This document shows positions 42,500 to 50,578 of a stretch of DNA of 64,000 bases, one piece after another; within the stretch, counting starts at the first letter, position 1, and the number at the start of each line of letters is the position of its first letter. This stretch comes from Hoskinsella mucinilytica (GTDB lineage Bacteria; Bacillota_I; Bacilli_A; Erysipelotrichales; Erysipelotrichaceae). Both the position numbers and the translations under genes were made by a program. The DNA lies in NCBI RefSeq assembly GCF_045223415.1, contig NZ_JBEQZJ010000001.1:99975-163974 (forward strand), written 5' to 3'. The notes under the pieces were generated by a model. The model did not search any database, was not told the DNA's origin, and saw only the letters and a list, made by a program, of their open reading frames with translations.

Positions 42500-42767
42500 T
42501 GGATTCTTAGCTAATCAGGCAAGAAAAGCTGCAAAGAAAAAGAAACTGGATGTTACGATAGAGGCACGTTCCCACACCGATGTGAACAGTTATCTATCTA
42601 CCATCAACATTCTAATGCTCGGCCCACATTATGGTGGAGAACTGGATAAATGGGAAACCTTATGTCATCCTTATAATGTTCCGGTCGTTGTCATTCCACA
42701 AGATATTTATGCACAATTGAATGGGGATGCATTACTTGATTTAGCAATTGCAACCATCAATAAGTAA
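42453..42767 (+). CDS. licB: PTS lichenan/cellobiose-type EIIB component
   Basis: This 104-residue EIIB of the lactose/cellobiose PTS family is phosphorylated on a Cys of the MLCCGAGMSSG loop at residues 6-16. It receives phosphate from the EIIA at 44133 and passes it to the sugar in EIIC. The start at 42453 has AAAGGAG 10 bases upstream; the longer frame from 42405 is not supported by length or signal. It is the first gene of the operon activated by the divergent LicR-type regulator. Confidence 0.92.
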   Translation: MEKMFIMLCCGAGMSSGFLANQARKAAKKKKLDVTIEARSHTDVNSYLSTINILMLGPHYGGELDKWETLCHPYNVPVVVIPQDIYAQLNGDALLDLAIATINK

Positions 42768-42794
42768 AAAAAGCTAAGATGGCAGTCTTAGCTT
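42764..42794 (-). terminator. Intercistronic hairpin; intrinsic terminator on the minus strand
   Basis: AAGCTAAGA (42771-42779) and TCTTAGCTT (42786-42794) form a perfect stem. On + it has no T tract and is probably a processing or stability element between EIIB and EIIC. On - it is followed by seven T residues (the A run at 42764-42772), so antisense transcription would stop here. Confidence 0.55.
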
Positions 42795-42882
42795 AAAGAA
42801 ATCAAACACTTCGAAAATGGATTTCTTCATAACTATTATAGTGAAGTTATGGAGAAAAGAAAAGAGAAAAGGAGAAAAATCT

Positions 42883-44121
42883 ATGAAAAGCTTTATGAAT
42901 TGGCTATCCAATTCCTTTGCGCCAAAAATGAATACCTTATGTAGCAAACCTTGGATCGCCGCTGTATCTGCATCTATGCAGAAAATTATACCGTTTATCT
43001 TAACCGGATCTGTTATTTATTTCTATAACGTTTTCCGTTCCTATATTAGCGTACTTCCTGATTTGGGAATGATTGCGGATTATAGCTTCGGACTTATTTC
43101 ATTGATATTAGCATTTGTCGTAGGACAACAATGTATGGAAAAATTAGGACATCCTTTCTATACGACAAACTGTGGTATCGTTTGTATGGCAGTATTTATG
43201 ATGTTTATCATTCCTACTACAGATGAAGCAGGGAACATGATCATTCAAGGTGGAAGACTTGGCGCAAGTGGCATTGCAGTTGGTATTGTCGCAGGCTTGT
43301 TTACCTCTATCATCTTCAATCTTTACGCAAAACTTCACGTATTACAAGACTCTACCTCCATTCCCGATTTCGTCGTAGGATGGATCAATTATATCTTACC
43401 AACATTGATTACCTTAGGTCTTGGTATGATTTTGACAAAATATTGTAACTTCGATATCTTTGAAATCGTTATTTGGTTATTCTCACCACTTGCCAGCTTT
43501 GCACAAACGTATCCTGGTTTCGTATTATGTTGTTTTATTCCGGCTGTTTTATACAGTATGGGTATTTCATCTTGGTTGTTTGGCGCAATCACGACACCGA
43601 TTTATTTAGCCGGTATTCAAGCAAATATCGATGCAGTTGCTAATGGGTTACCTGCAACCAATATCGCAACAAGTGAAGCGGTATTTACGGCCGCATTGAT
43701 CACAATGGGTGGTATGGGAGCTACATTGGCATTAAATGTTATGATGTGTTTCTCTAAATCTAAACAGTTAAAAACCTTAGGACGTATCTTTATCGGACCA
43801 TCTATCTTCAATATCAATGAACCGATCATCTTCGGAGCTCCTGTCGTATTTAATCCATTATTAATGTTACCTATGTGGATCAATGCATTGGTAGGACCAA
43901 CCATCGTTTATGTTGTCATGCGTCTTGGCTGGTTGAACATTCCGGCAACTTTAAATCAGGTTGGTCAGGTACCTGTACCTATTTCAACCGTTATGATCAC
44001 ACAGGATATGCGTGGTGTTTTATGGGCAATTGTATTGTTTATTGTATACTTTGCTATTTGGTATCCTTTCTTTAAAGTATTTGAAAAACAAAAGCTAGCT
44101 GAAGAAGCAAATCAATCTTAG
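42883..44121 (+). CDS. licC: PTS lichenan/cellobiose-type EIIC component
   Basis: This 412-residue polytopic permease is of the lactose/cellobiose EIIC family. About ten membrane segments and the conserved NEPIIFGAPVVFNP motif near residue 315 (the sugar-binding loop with its Glu) identify it. It imports and phosphorylates beta-glucosides together with the separate IIB and IIA. The start at 42883 has AAAAGGAG upstream; the longer frame from 42817 would add 22 residues without a start signal. A hairpin lies in the gap after EIIB, so IIB and IIC levels may be set separately. Confidence 0.93.
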   Translation: MKSFMNWLSNSFAPKMNTLCSKPWIAAVSASMQKIIPFILTGSVIYFYNVFRSYISVLPDLGMIADYSFGLISLILAFVVGQQCMEKLGHPFYTTNCGIVCMAVFMMFIIPTTDEAGNMIIQGGRLGASGIAVGIVAGLFTSIIFNLYAKLHVLQDSTSIPDFVVGWINYILPTLITLGLGMILTKYCNFDIFEIVIWLFSPLASFAQTYPGFVLCCFIPAVLYSMGISSWLFGAITTPIYLAGIQANIDAVANGLPATNIATSEAVFTAALITMGGMGATLALNVMMCFSKSKQLKTLGRIFIGPSIFNINEPIIFGAPVVFNPLLMLPMWINALVGPTIVYVVMRLGWLNIPATLNQVGQVPVPISTVMITQDMRGVLWAIVLFIVYFAIWYPFFKVFEKQKLAEEANQS

Positions 44122-44132
44122 GGGGTATGAAC

Positions 44133-44471
44133 ATGGATATTATGGAAAATGAATTAGTCAGCACTGCGATGCAAATCATTCTGCATGCAGGAGATGCTAG
44201 AATTAAGGTAGAAGAAGCCTTAAAGGTCGCAAAACAATTTGATTTTACAAAAGCAAATGAAATCATGGAAGAAGCACAAGAATGTATTCGCCTTGCCCAT
44301 GTATCACAAACAGAAGTTATTCAAAATGAAACCAGAGGTAAAAGCTATGAACCTTGCCTATTGTTTGCTCACGCTCAAGATACGTTGATGACCATTATGA
44401 GCGAGTATAATTTGGCGAAACAGCTTATTGAGTTCTTTGAAATTATGAATCGCAAAATAGAAAATAAATAG
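44133..44471 (+). CDS. licA: PTS lichenan/cellobiose-type EIIA component
   Basis: This 112-residue helical EIIA of the lactose/cellobiose family forms a trimer of helical bundles in known members. The phospho-His lies in FAHAQDTLMT near residue 80. The start at 44133 is preferred because AGGGGG is 7 bases upstream; ATG 44127 would be only a base or two from it. It completes the three-part PTS with IIB and IIC. Confidence 0.92.
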   Translation: MDIMENELVSTAMQIILHAGDARIKVEEALKVAKQFDFTKANEIMEEAQECIRLAHVSQTEVIQNETRGKSYEPCLLFAHAQDTLMTIMSEYNLAKQLIEFFEIMNRKIENK

Positions 44472-44482
44472 GAGGCTTTGCT

Positions 44483-45937
44483 ATGTATACAGAATTTCCA
44501 AAAGACTTTTTATGGGGAGCCGCTACCAGTGCTTATCAAGTTGAAGGAGCAGCACAAGAGGATGGAAAAGGATTATCCCAACAAGATGTTGTCAATAAAG
44601 AATATGCTCAAAAAACAGGTTTTGCGGATGCTGAAATCGCATCTGATCATTATCACCATTATAAAGAAGATGTCGCCTTGTTCAAGGAAATGGGATTTAA
44701 TTGTTATCGTTTCTCTATTGGTTGGAGTCGTATCTTTCCAAATGGTGTTGGTGAACCAAATCCAAAAGGTGTACAATTTTACCACAATCTGATCAATGAG
44801 TTAAAAGCAAATGGAATGGAACCGGTAGTAACTTTGTATCACTATGATTTGCCTATGGCCTTAGTTGATAAGTATGATGGATGGATCAATCGACAGGTAG
44901 TCAAAGATTTTGAATACTTTGCACGCTTTGTCATCAATGAGTTTAAAGACGATGTAAAATATTGGCTAACGATCAATGAACAAAGCATCATTGTTCAATA
45001 TTGGACACAGAAATGTTATATCAGACCAGAGCTAAGAGATCAAAATCAATTACGTTATCAAATCAATCATCATATGAATTTAGCACATGCGATTGCCGTT
45101 AAATTGGTACATGAGCTGGTACCCGGTGGGATGGCCGGTGCTGCCCTTGGCTATTCTCCGATTTATCCATTAACCAGTAAACCGGAAGATGTCATGGCTG
45201 CACAAAATGCCCATGATTTACGAAATTCATACTATCTAGATGTTTATTTCAAAGGATTTTATAATAAATCCGCATGGATCTACTTACAAGAAAATGGCTT
45301 GGCTCCTTTGATGGAAGCAGGAGATGACGAGTTGTTGAAGGAAGGAATTTCTGACTTCCTTGCATTGAACTATTATGCAAGTGAATGTGCAAAATATTGT
45401 CCAGAGGATGCAGAAAGAAGATGGTCCGGCTTTAATCAATCAGGAAAGAAAGGCGAAATGTCAGGCTTTGAAACACAACCCGGATTCTATCAAATGTGTA
45501 AAAATCCTGAATTAGATACGACGGATTGGGATTGGGCAATCGATCCAACCGGTTTAGAATATATATTCCGTGATTTATATACAAGATACAATAAACCATT
45601 GATGGTAACCGAAAACGGGTTAGGAGCTTATGATACATTAGAAGATGGAAAAGTACATGATGAATATCGTATCGATTATTTAAGAGCACATATCAAGGCA
45701 ATGAAAAAAGCAATACATTATGGTGCAGAAGTGATTGGATATATGCCTTGGTCTGCCTTAGATTTATTATCTACTAGCAATGGTGTCAAGAAACGTTATG
45801 GCTTTATTTACGTAGATCGAAGTGATGATGATCCTAAACAATGTGCACGTATTCGTAAAGATTCCTTTTATTGGTATCAACGAGTCATCGCAAGCAATGG
45901 TAAGGATGAAGAACTAGATCGTTTAGGTAAGGATTAA
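44483..45937 (+). CDS. GH1 6-phospho-beta-glucosidase
   Basis: This 484-residue cytosolic glycoside hydrolase family 1 enzyme has FPKDFLWGAATSAYQVEGA at the N-terminus, acid/base Glu166 in WLTINEQS and nucleophile Glu377 in VTENGLG. The C-terminal NGVKKRYGFIYVD pattern marks 6-phospho-specific members through its Lys and Tyr. It hydrolyses the beta-glucoside 6-phosphate delivered by the PTS to glucose 6-phosphate and aglycone or glucose. AGGAGG precedes ATG 44483. It is the canonical partner in LicR-controlled operons. Confidence 0.94.
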   Translation: MYTEFPKDFLWGAATSAYQVEGAAQEDGKGLSQQDVVNKEYAQKTGFADAEIASDHYHHYKEDVALFKEMGFNCYRFSIGWSRIFPNGVGEPNPKGVQFYHNLINELKANGMEPVVTLYHYDLPMALVDKYDGWINRQVVKDFEYFARFVINEFKDDVKYWLTINEQSIIVQYWTQKCYIRPELRDQNQLRYQINHHMNLAHAIAVKLVHELVPGGMAGAALGYSPIYPLTSKPEDVMAAQNAHDLRNSYYLDVYFKGFYNKSAWIYLQENGLAPLMEAGDDELLKEGISDFLALNYYASECAKYCPEDAERRWSGFNQSGKKGEMSGFETQPGFYQMCKNPELDTTDWDWAIDPTGLEYIFRDLYTRYNKPLMVTENGLGAYDTLEDGKVHDEYRIDYLRAHIKAMKKAIHYGAEVIGYMPWSALDLLSTSNGVKKRYGFIYVDRSDDDPKQCARIRKDSFYWYQRVIASNGKDEELDRLGKD

Positions 45938-45968
45938 ATCACATATTTAGAAGAAGGAGAACAATCAT

Positions 45969-47417
45969 ATGACAAAACAAATACCAACAGGATTTCCAAA
46001 AGACTTTCTATGGGGTGGAGCTTTTGCGGCTTGCCAGTGCGAAGGTGAATACGATAAGGATGGAAGAGGTCTTTCCACTTCTGATATTCATGAATATACA
46101 AAAGGATTGAATCGTGCCAAAATAGAAAAAGAAGGCGGAGGAACGTTAGAAGAAATCAAATTCAAAGCAACGGATACAGAAGGCTATTATCCTAAGCGCT
46201 ATGGAATTAACTTCTATCACACTTATAAAGAAGACTTAGCTTTACTGAAAGAAATGGGATTCAAATGTTTCCGTACGAGCTTTTCTTGGTCAAGAATCTT
46301 TCCAAATGGAGATGAAACGAAACCTAATGAAGCAGGACTACAATTTTATGATCAATTGATTGATGAAATAATCAAGGATGGTATGGAGCCTATCATCACC
46401 ATGTCTCATTACGATATGCCTTTACATTTGGTTACTGAATATGGAGGATTCGCAAATCGTAAAGTGATCGATTTCTTCGTGAATTATGCTACGGTATTAT
46501 TGAAACGATTCAAAGGTAGAGTGAAATATTGGATCGTTTGTAATCAAATTAATTTAGTACCTGTCGTACAGTTTGGTTCCTTAGGAATCTATGATGATCA
46601 AGCAGAAAACATGGAAGAATTGATGTATCAGGCTGTACACAATCAATTTGTCGCATGTGCTAAGGTAAAGGCAATTGCAAATGATATTGACCCGGATGCT
46701 TTATTAGGAACGATGCTTGCAGATTGTACCTACTATCCGGCAAGCTGTAAGCCAGAGGATGTTGTCTTGACCATGCAGAGAAATCGTATGCAATACTTCT
46801 TTACAGATGTACAATTACGAGGAGAATATCCGGTATATGCACTTCGTTATTTCAAAGAGCACGATATTCATATCAAAATGGAAGCAGGCGATGAAGAACT
46901 TATCAAAGCAAATCCGATGCAGTTTCTGGCAGTATCTTATTACTCCAGTAAAATCGTAGATTCAACAAAGAATGGTATGGATCCAACGGATGCTGAACAA
47001 AATCCTAATCTGGCACCAACACCTTGGGAATGGCGTATGGATCCATTGGGCTTCTATAACTGCTTATCTCAATACTGGGATCGTTATCAAGTGCCTTTGA
47101 TGATTGGGGAAAATGGCTTTGGTGCTTTGGATACAGTAGAAGCTGATGGAAAGATCCATGATCCTTATCGAATCGACTTTTTGAGAAAACATATCGAACA
47201 ATTAAAAGAATGTATCAAAGATGGTGTACAGATCTTCGCATTCTGTGCATGGGGACCAATTGACATTGTCAGTTCATCTTCAGCTGAAATGAGCAAACGT
47301 TATGGCTTTGTTTATGTAGATCGTGATGATTTCGGAAATGGTTCTCAAAAACGTATCAAAAAAGATTCCTTTGATTGGTATCAACATGTCATCGAAACAA
47401 ATGGAGAGGAATTATAA
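45969..47417 (+). CDS. GH1 family protein with Gln at the acid/base position
   Basis: This 482-residue GH1 barrel is paralogous to the preceding enzyme. The nucleophile Glu381 (IGENGFG) is present, and the C-terminal SSSAEMSKRYGFVYVDRDD phosphate-binding pattern is intact. At the acid/base site, however, the motif is WIVCNQIN: Gln193 (codon CAA at 46545-46547) replaces the usual Glu of TFNE. Plant myrosinases carry the same Glu-to-Gln change and act on thioglucosides with good leaving groups. The enzyme may therefore cleave 6-phospho-thioglucosides or activated glycosides, act as a transglycosylase, or be a non-catalytic sensor. AAGGAG precedes ATG 45969. It is the last gene of the lic operon. 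Confidence 0.9.
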   Translation: MTKQIPTGFPKDFLWGGAFAACQCEGEYDKDGRGLSTSDIHEYTKGLNRAKIEKEGGGTLEEIKFKATDTEGYYPKRYGINFYHTYKEDLALLKEMGFKCFRTSFSWSRIFPNGDETKPNEAGLQFYDQLIDEIIKDGMEPIITMSHYDMPLHLVTEYGGFANRKVIDFFVNYATVLLKRFKGRVKYWIVCNQINLVPVVQFGSLGIYDDQAENMEELMYQAVHNQFVACAKVKAIANDIDPDALLGTMLADCTYYPASCKPEDVVLTMQRNRMQYFFTDVQLRGEYPVYALRYFKEHDIHIKMEAGDEELIKANPMQFLAVSYYSSKIVDSTKNGMDPTDAEQNPNLAPTPWEWRMDPLGFYNCLSQYWDRYQVPLMIGENGFGALDTVEADGKIHDPYRIDFLRKHIEQLKECIKDGVQIFAFCAWGPIDIVSSSSAEMSKRYGFVYVDRDDFGNGSQKRIKKDSFDWYQHVIETNGEEL

Positions 47418-47445
47418 GGGATTGCTATCACAATAGAATACAAAA

Positions 47446-47482
47446 AATGCGCTAAATCTCAATAGAGGGAAGCGTATTTTTT
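47446..47482 (+). terminator. Intrinsic terminator of the lic operon
   Basis: AATGCGCT (47446-47453) pairs with AGCGTATT (47471-47478, one G-U), with T residues to 47482. Confidence 0.65.
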
Positions 47483-47561
47483 ATGCTTCAGACATAATAA
47501 GAATTTAAATCTTTAGAAAAACGCCTATGGAATTCGCTCTAATTATTATGATGAACAAAGT

Positions 47562-47951
47562 ATGATAAAGCTTCATATGTTACAAATCATATATACAAAG
47601 AGAAAGATCATGCTTATATTGTTTTTCGTTTTTACGACTTTAGGCATTTTAAACTTTATCACTTATCCCAATAACATATTGCGTCTACAAAATTCATTAT
47701 TTGCATTTTTGTCTGAACATCAGATAAATTCATTGTATACATTCATCACGAGCTTAGATATCAATTATGTGTTAGTATGTGTAGGATTTCTTGTATTATC
47801 TATCTTTTCAGCTATTTGTTATATTACGATTCATATTACATCTTATCTATTTTGGCAATCTCAAATAAAAAAAGCACTGATTTCCAATAATCTAGGAACA
47901 GTGCTTTTTATGATCTATGATATATTAGAATCAAGTAACATGTTTCATTAA
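47562..47951 (+). CDS. Hypothetical membrane protein
   Basis: This 129-residue frame has two strong hydrophobic segments (about 16-35 and 70-100). I do not recognise it. No convincing ribosome binding site lies before ATG 47562; ATG 47610 is a possible internal start with a weak AGAAAGA. The last third of the frame contains a strong bidirectional terminator hairpin (47869-47909), and its end overlaps the small peptide gene on the other strand. It may be a decayed gene, or a chance frame in AT-rich DNA. Composition favours a membrane protein, but expression is doubtful. Confidence 0.35.
   Translation: MIKLHMLQIIYTKRKIMLILFFVFTTLGILNFITYPNNILRLQNSLFAFLSEHQINSLYTFITSLDINYVLVCVGFLVLSIFSAICYITIHITSYLFWQSQIKKALISNNLGTVLFMIYDILESSNMFH
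47863..47909 (-). terminator. Terminator of the minus-strand small peptide gene
   Basis: An 11-bp perfect stem, AAAAAGCACTG (47869-47879) / CAGTGCTTTTT (47899-47909). On the - strand it ends in seven T residues; on + in five. It lies 21 bases beyond the stop of the peptide gene at 47931. Confidence 0.85.
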
Positions 47952-48014
47952 ATATTCCTTAATGCCAAGAAACATGAAAACTAGGAAGAATAATAAAAGT
48001 ATAGATGGTATCAT
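47931..48014 (-). CDS. 27-residue single-pass membrane peptide
   Basis: On the minus strand, AAAGGAG (48028-48022) precedes three consecutive ATG codons. The third, at 48014, has the best spacing (7 bases) and gives a 27-residue peptide ending at TGA 47933-47931 (29 residues from the first ATG). It is one hydrophobic helix (residues 3-18, rich in Leu, Phe, Ile, Met) followed by a short polar tail with Lys, Glu and His. It has its own consensus promoter, a perfect palindrome at the transcript start and a strong terminator, giving an mRNA of about 190 bases. The layout resembles type I toxin or small regulatory membrane peptide genes. The family is not recognised. Confidence 0.65.
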   Translation of the reverse strand: MIPSILLLFFLVFMFLGIKEYLMKHVT

Positions 48015-48030
48015 CATCATGCTCCTTTCT

Positions 48031-48088
48031 TAAGTTAGATACATCTAACTTATATTTCTATTATAATCTCTTATATACTTTCTGTCAA
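48031..48088 (-). promoter_or_regulatory. Consensus promoter and palindrome of the minus-strand peptide gene
   Basis: On the minus strand, TTGACA (48088-48083), a 17-base spacer and TATAAT (48065-48060) form a perfect consensus promoter. A perfect 22-bp palindrome, TAAGTTAGAT-AC-ATCTAACTTA (48031-48052), begins at the predicted transcription start near 48053. It is either an operator at +1 or a 5'-terminal mRNA hairpin. Confidence 0.8.
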
Positions 48089-48173
48089 TAAATTCCATAA
48101 AAATGGAAAAACTTGCATATTCAAACTATAAACTTTAACTTTCAAAGCATCAAAGAAATCTTATGAAAATGAC

Positions 48174-48196
48174 AAAAAAATACACGGATTCCGTGT
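48174..48196 (-). terminator. Minus-strand terminator upstream of the peptide promoter
   Basis: ACACGG (48182-48187) / CCGTGT (48191-48196) forms a short stem. On the minus strand it is followed by seven T residues (A run 48174-48180). It would insulate the peptide promoter from antisense transcription across glgB. Confidence 0.5.
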
Positions 48197-48295
48197 AACC
48201 CTTTACAATTTTATGAAAAAACCGATAAAAAAGCTATTTTTTATGTGCAAAATGGAGTAAAATAGAAGATAGAAAAAGACAGGGAGGATAAAACT

Positions 48296-50176
48296 GTGAA
48301 AAATAAAATATTGGATAATTATTATAAAGGACAGGCATTAGATGCCTATGAATTCTTTGGTGCGCATGCTTGTGTAGAAAAGGGTGTCAAGGGTGTAAGA
48401 TTTACGACTTTTGCGCCTCATGCGAAAAGTATTCAAGTGATTGGTAGTTTTGATGGCTGGAGTTGTAAGGGACATCAAATGCGAAGAAAAGATACTCAGG
48501 GAGTATGGTCTATCTTTATCGGTGGCGCAAAAGTAGGGGATATGTATAAATATCGAGTTACACAGGCAACTGATCGTATTGTGGATAAAATGGATCCTTA
48601 TGCATTTTATAGTGAGTTGAGACCTAATACCGCAAGTATCGTAGTAGATTTGAATTATAAGAAATGGTCAGATGAAAAATGGGTTGCATCAAGAGATAAA
48701 AGCTTTGATAAACCAGTGAATATTTATGAATTACATATTGGTAGCTGGCGTAAAGATGAAGATGTTGAGTGGGTAAATTATAAGGCAATTGCAAAAGAGC
48801 TGATTGCTTATGTGAAAGAAAACAATTTTACTCATATCGAATTGATGCCATTAAATGAGCATCCTTTTGATGGTAGTTGGGGATATCAGTGTAGTGGTTA
48901 TTTCAGTGCTACATCTCGTTATGGAACACCACAAGATCTAATGTATCTGGTAAATGCTTGTCATAAAGCAGGCATTGGGGTCATTATGGATTTTGTACCG
49001 GTACACTTTGTGCGAGATGATTTCTCATTATCTTATTTTGATGGAACTCCACTATATGAATATGAAAAAGCAAATGATGCGGATTCACAATGGGGTACAG
49101 CTAACTTTAACTTATGGAAGGAAGAAGTTCGTTCTTTCTTAATGTCTGCGGCTGCATTTTGGATCGATAAATACCACTTTGATGGCTTACGTATGGATGC
49201 TATCAGTAATGTAATCTTCTGGCATGGTAATAAAGAACTTGGTGCGAACGAAGGTGCAATTCATTTTGTGAAGCGAATGAACTGGAACTTGAATCAAAAA
49301 TTCAAAGGTGTGATGTTGATTGCCGAGGATTCCAGCGATTATCCTAATGTTACCAAAGCAACATCTGATGGTGGACTGGGATTTGATTATAAATGGGATT
49401 TGGGTTGGATGAACGATACTTTGAAATATCTTGAAAAAGACCCTGTGTATCGTAAATGGCATCATAATAATATTACCTTCTCAATGGCATATTTCTATTC
49501 TGAAAAATTCATCATGGAATTTTCACATGATGAGGTCGTTCATGGAAAGAAAACAATCGTAGATAAGATTTGGGGAACCTATGAACAAAAATTCTCTCAA
49601 TTAAGAACATTGTATTTGTATATGTTTACTCATCCTGGTAAGAAACTGAATTTCATGGGAAACGAATTGGCACACTTTAGAGAATGGGATGAAACAAAAG
49701 AATGTGATTGGTTCTTATTAAAATATCCTGTTCATGATGCATTCCACAAATATTTCGCAAAACTTGGCGAAGTCTATAAAAAGACAGCGACCTTGTACGA
49801 ACATGAATATGATTGGGAATCCTTCCAATGGATCGATGCGGATAATGCCGATGAAAACTTATTCTCTTATAAACGTGTGGGCAAGGATCGTGAATATATC
49901 ATTATTTTGAATTTCTCTCCTAATGCATATAAAAAGCATCCATTTGGTGTTGGATATAGCGGAATGTACCATGAAGTCATCAATACTGAAATGGATGTAT
50001 TCGGTGGTAGCTTAACAGAGAAACAAAAAATGAAGTCTATAAAGGAAGAATGTAATAAACAACCATTCTCAATTGAGGTTGATATTCCTGCTTTTGGTGG
50101 TATCATGTTAGAACATAAGGTTGTGAAACCAAAAGGGGCAACAAAAACGAAAACAGAAAAGAAGAAAAATGCATAG
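48296..50176 (+). CDS. glgB: 1,4-alpha-glucan branching enzyme
   Basis: This 626-residue GH13 enzyme has an N-terminal CBM48 (about 20-105; FGAHACVEKGVKGVRFTTFAPHA). The catalytic (beta/alpha)8 barrel shows ELHIGSWR, FDGLRMDAISN with the nucleophile Asp, LIAEDSS with the acid/base Glu, and SHDEVVHGK with the third acid. A C-terminal beta domain follows. It makes alpha-1,6 branches in glycogen by chain transfer. The start is GTG 48296 with GGGAGG 8 bases upstream. A Lys-rich C-terminal tail is present. No other glycogen gene (glgC, glgA, glgP) is adjacent; it is transcribed alone. Confidence 0.95.
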   Translation: MKNKILDNYYKGQALDAYEFFGAHACVEKGVKGVRFTTFAPHAKSIQVIGSFDGWSCKGHQMRRKDTQGVWSIFIGGAKVGDMYKYRVTQATDRIVDKMDPYAFYSELRPNTASIVVDLNYKKWSDEKWVASRDKSFDKPVNIYELHIGSWRKDEDVEWVNYKAIAKELIAYVKENNFTHIELMPLNEHPFDGSWGYQCSGYFSATSRYGTPQDLMYLVNACHKAGIGVIMDFVPVHFVRDDFSLSYFDGTPLYEYEKANDADSQWGTANFNLWKEEVRSFLMSAAAFWIDKYHFDGLRMDAISNVIFWHGNKELGANEGAIHFVKRMNWNLNQKFKGVMLIAEDSSDYPNVTKATSDGGLGFDYKWDLGWMNDTLKYLEKDPVYRKWHHNNITFSMAYFYSEKFIMEFSHDEVVHGKKTIVDKIWGTYEQKFSQLRTLYLYMFTHPGKKLNFMGNELAHFREWDETKECDWFLLKYPVHDAFHKYFAKLGEVYKKTATLYEHEYDWESFQWIDADNADENLFSYKRVGKDREYIIILNFSPNAYKKHPFGVGYSGMYHEVINTEMDVFGGSLTEKQKMKSIKEECNKQPFSIEVDIPAFGGIMLEHKVVKPKGATKTKTEKKKNA

Positions 50177-50230
50177 ATATTGATTAGGAGCTTAAAAAGC
50201 AAATTATATATGAATTCTCATTAAATTACA

Positions 50231-50275
50231 GGTAAGGATCCATCTTTGGTAGGGGAGATCCTTACCTTTTCTTTT
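50231..50275 (+). terminator. Intrinsic terminator of glgB
   Basis: A perfect 10-bp stem GGTAAGGATC (50231-50240) / GATCCTTACC (50257-50266), then a T-rich tract. Between here and 50454 nothing is recognised. Confidence 0.88.
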
Positions 50276-50453
50276 GTATGAAACAAACCATAAATGCACT
50301 CTTGATTGATCAATTTCTTTAAGGAGTTTTTGTTACACTTTTTAATGGGTCTTGGTAATCAAGAGATACTGATATCAAACGCAAATTGACGTGAAATCAT
50401 GTGTTTTATACTCTATAAGATATAACTATATAGTGGTGATGAAATGGCTTAAA

Positions 50454-50512
50454 ATGCAATTAAATTACAAAAATTAAAAACATTTCGAAAATATCTTGTA
50501 ATTTAATTTCAA
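50454..50512 (+). promoter_or_regulatory. Paired RpiR-type operators
   Basis: A 13-bp perfect inverted repeat, AATTAAATTACAA (50458-50470) / TTGTAATTTAATT (50496-50508), has a 25-base spacer. Each arm is part of a 17-base pseudo-palindrome of the form TTGtAATTtAATTtCAA. Two dimer sites therefore lie in opposite orientation. The right one overlaps the -35 box. The operon encodes an RpiR regulator, the likely ligand. Confidence 0.6.
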
Positions 50513-50523
50513 AATGCTATAAT
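50496..50523 (+). promoter_or_regulatory. Promoter of the PTS-murQ-lyase operon
   Basis: TTGTAA (50496-50501) and TATAAT (50518-50523) are 16 bases apart, with TG at 50515-50516 (extended -10). Transcription would start near 50530. Confidence 0.75.
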
Positions 50524-50530
50524 ATACACG

Positions 50531-50545
50531 TGGAAGCGCTTTACA
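50531..50545 (+). promoter_or_regulatory. cre site (CcpA) at the transcription start
   Basis: TGGAAGCGCTTTACA closely matches the cre consensus. It lies at about +1 to +16, where CcpA represses. Confidence 0.75.
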
Positions 50546-50578
50546 ATGTTTTGAAAAATTAAAGAGGAGGATTTTACG

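Noticed and set aside
44478..44792. 104-codon frame overlapping the GH1 gene
   Set aside because: It shares the DNA of the well-supported GH1 gene at 44483 in another frame; composition is Lys/Ile-rich without family features.
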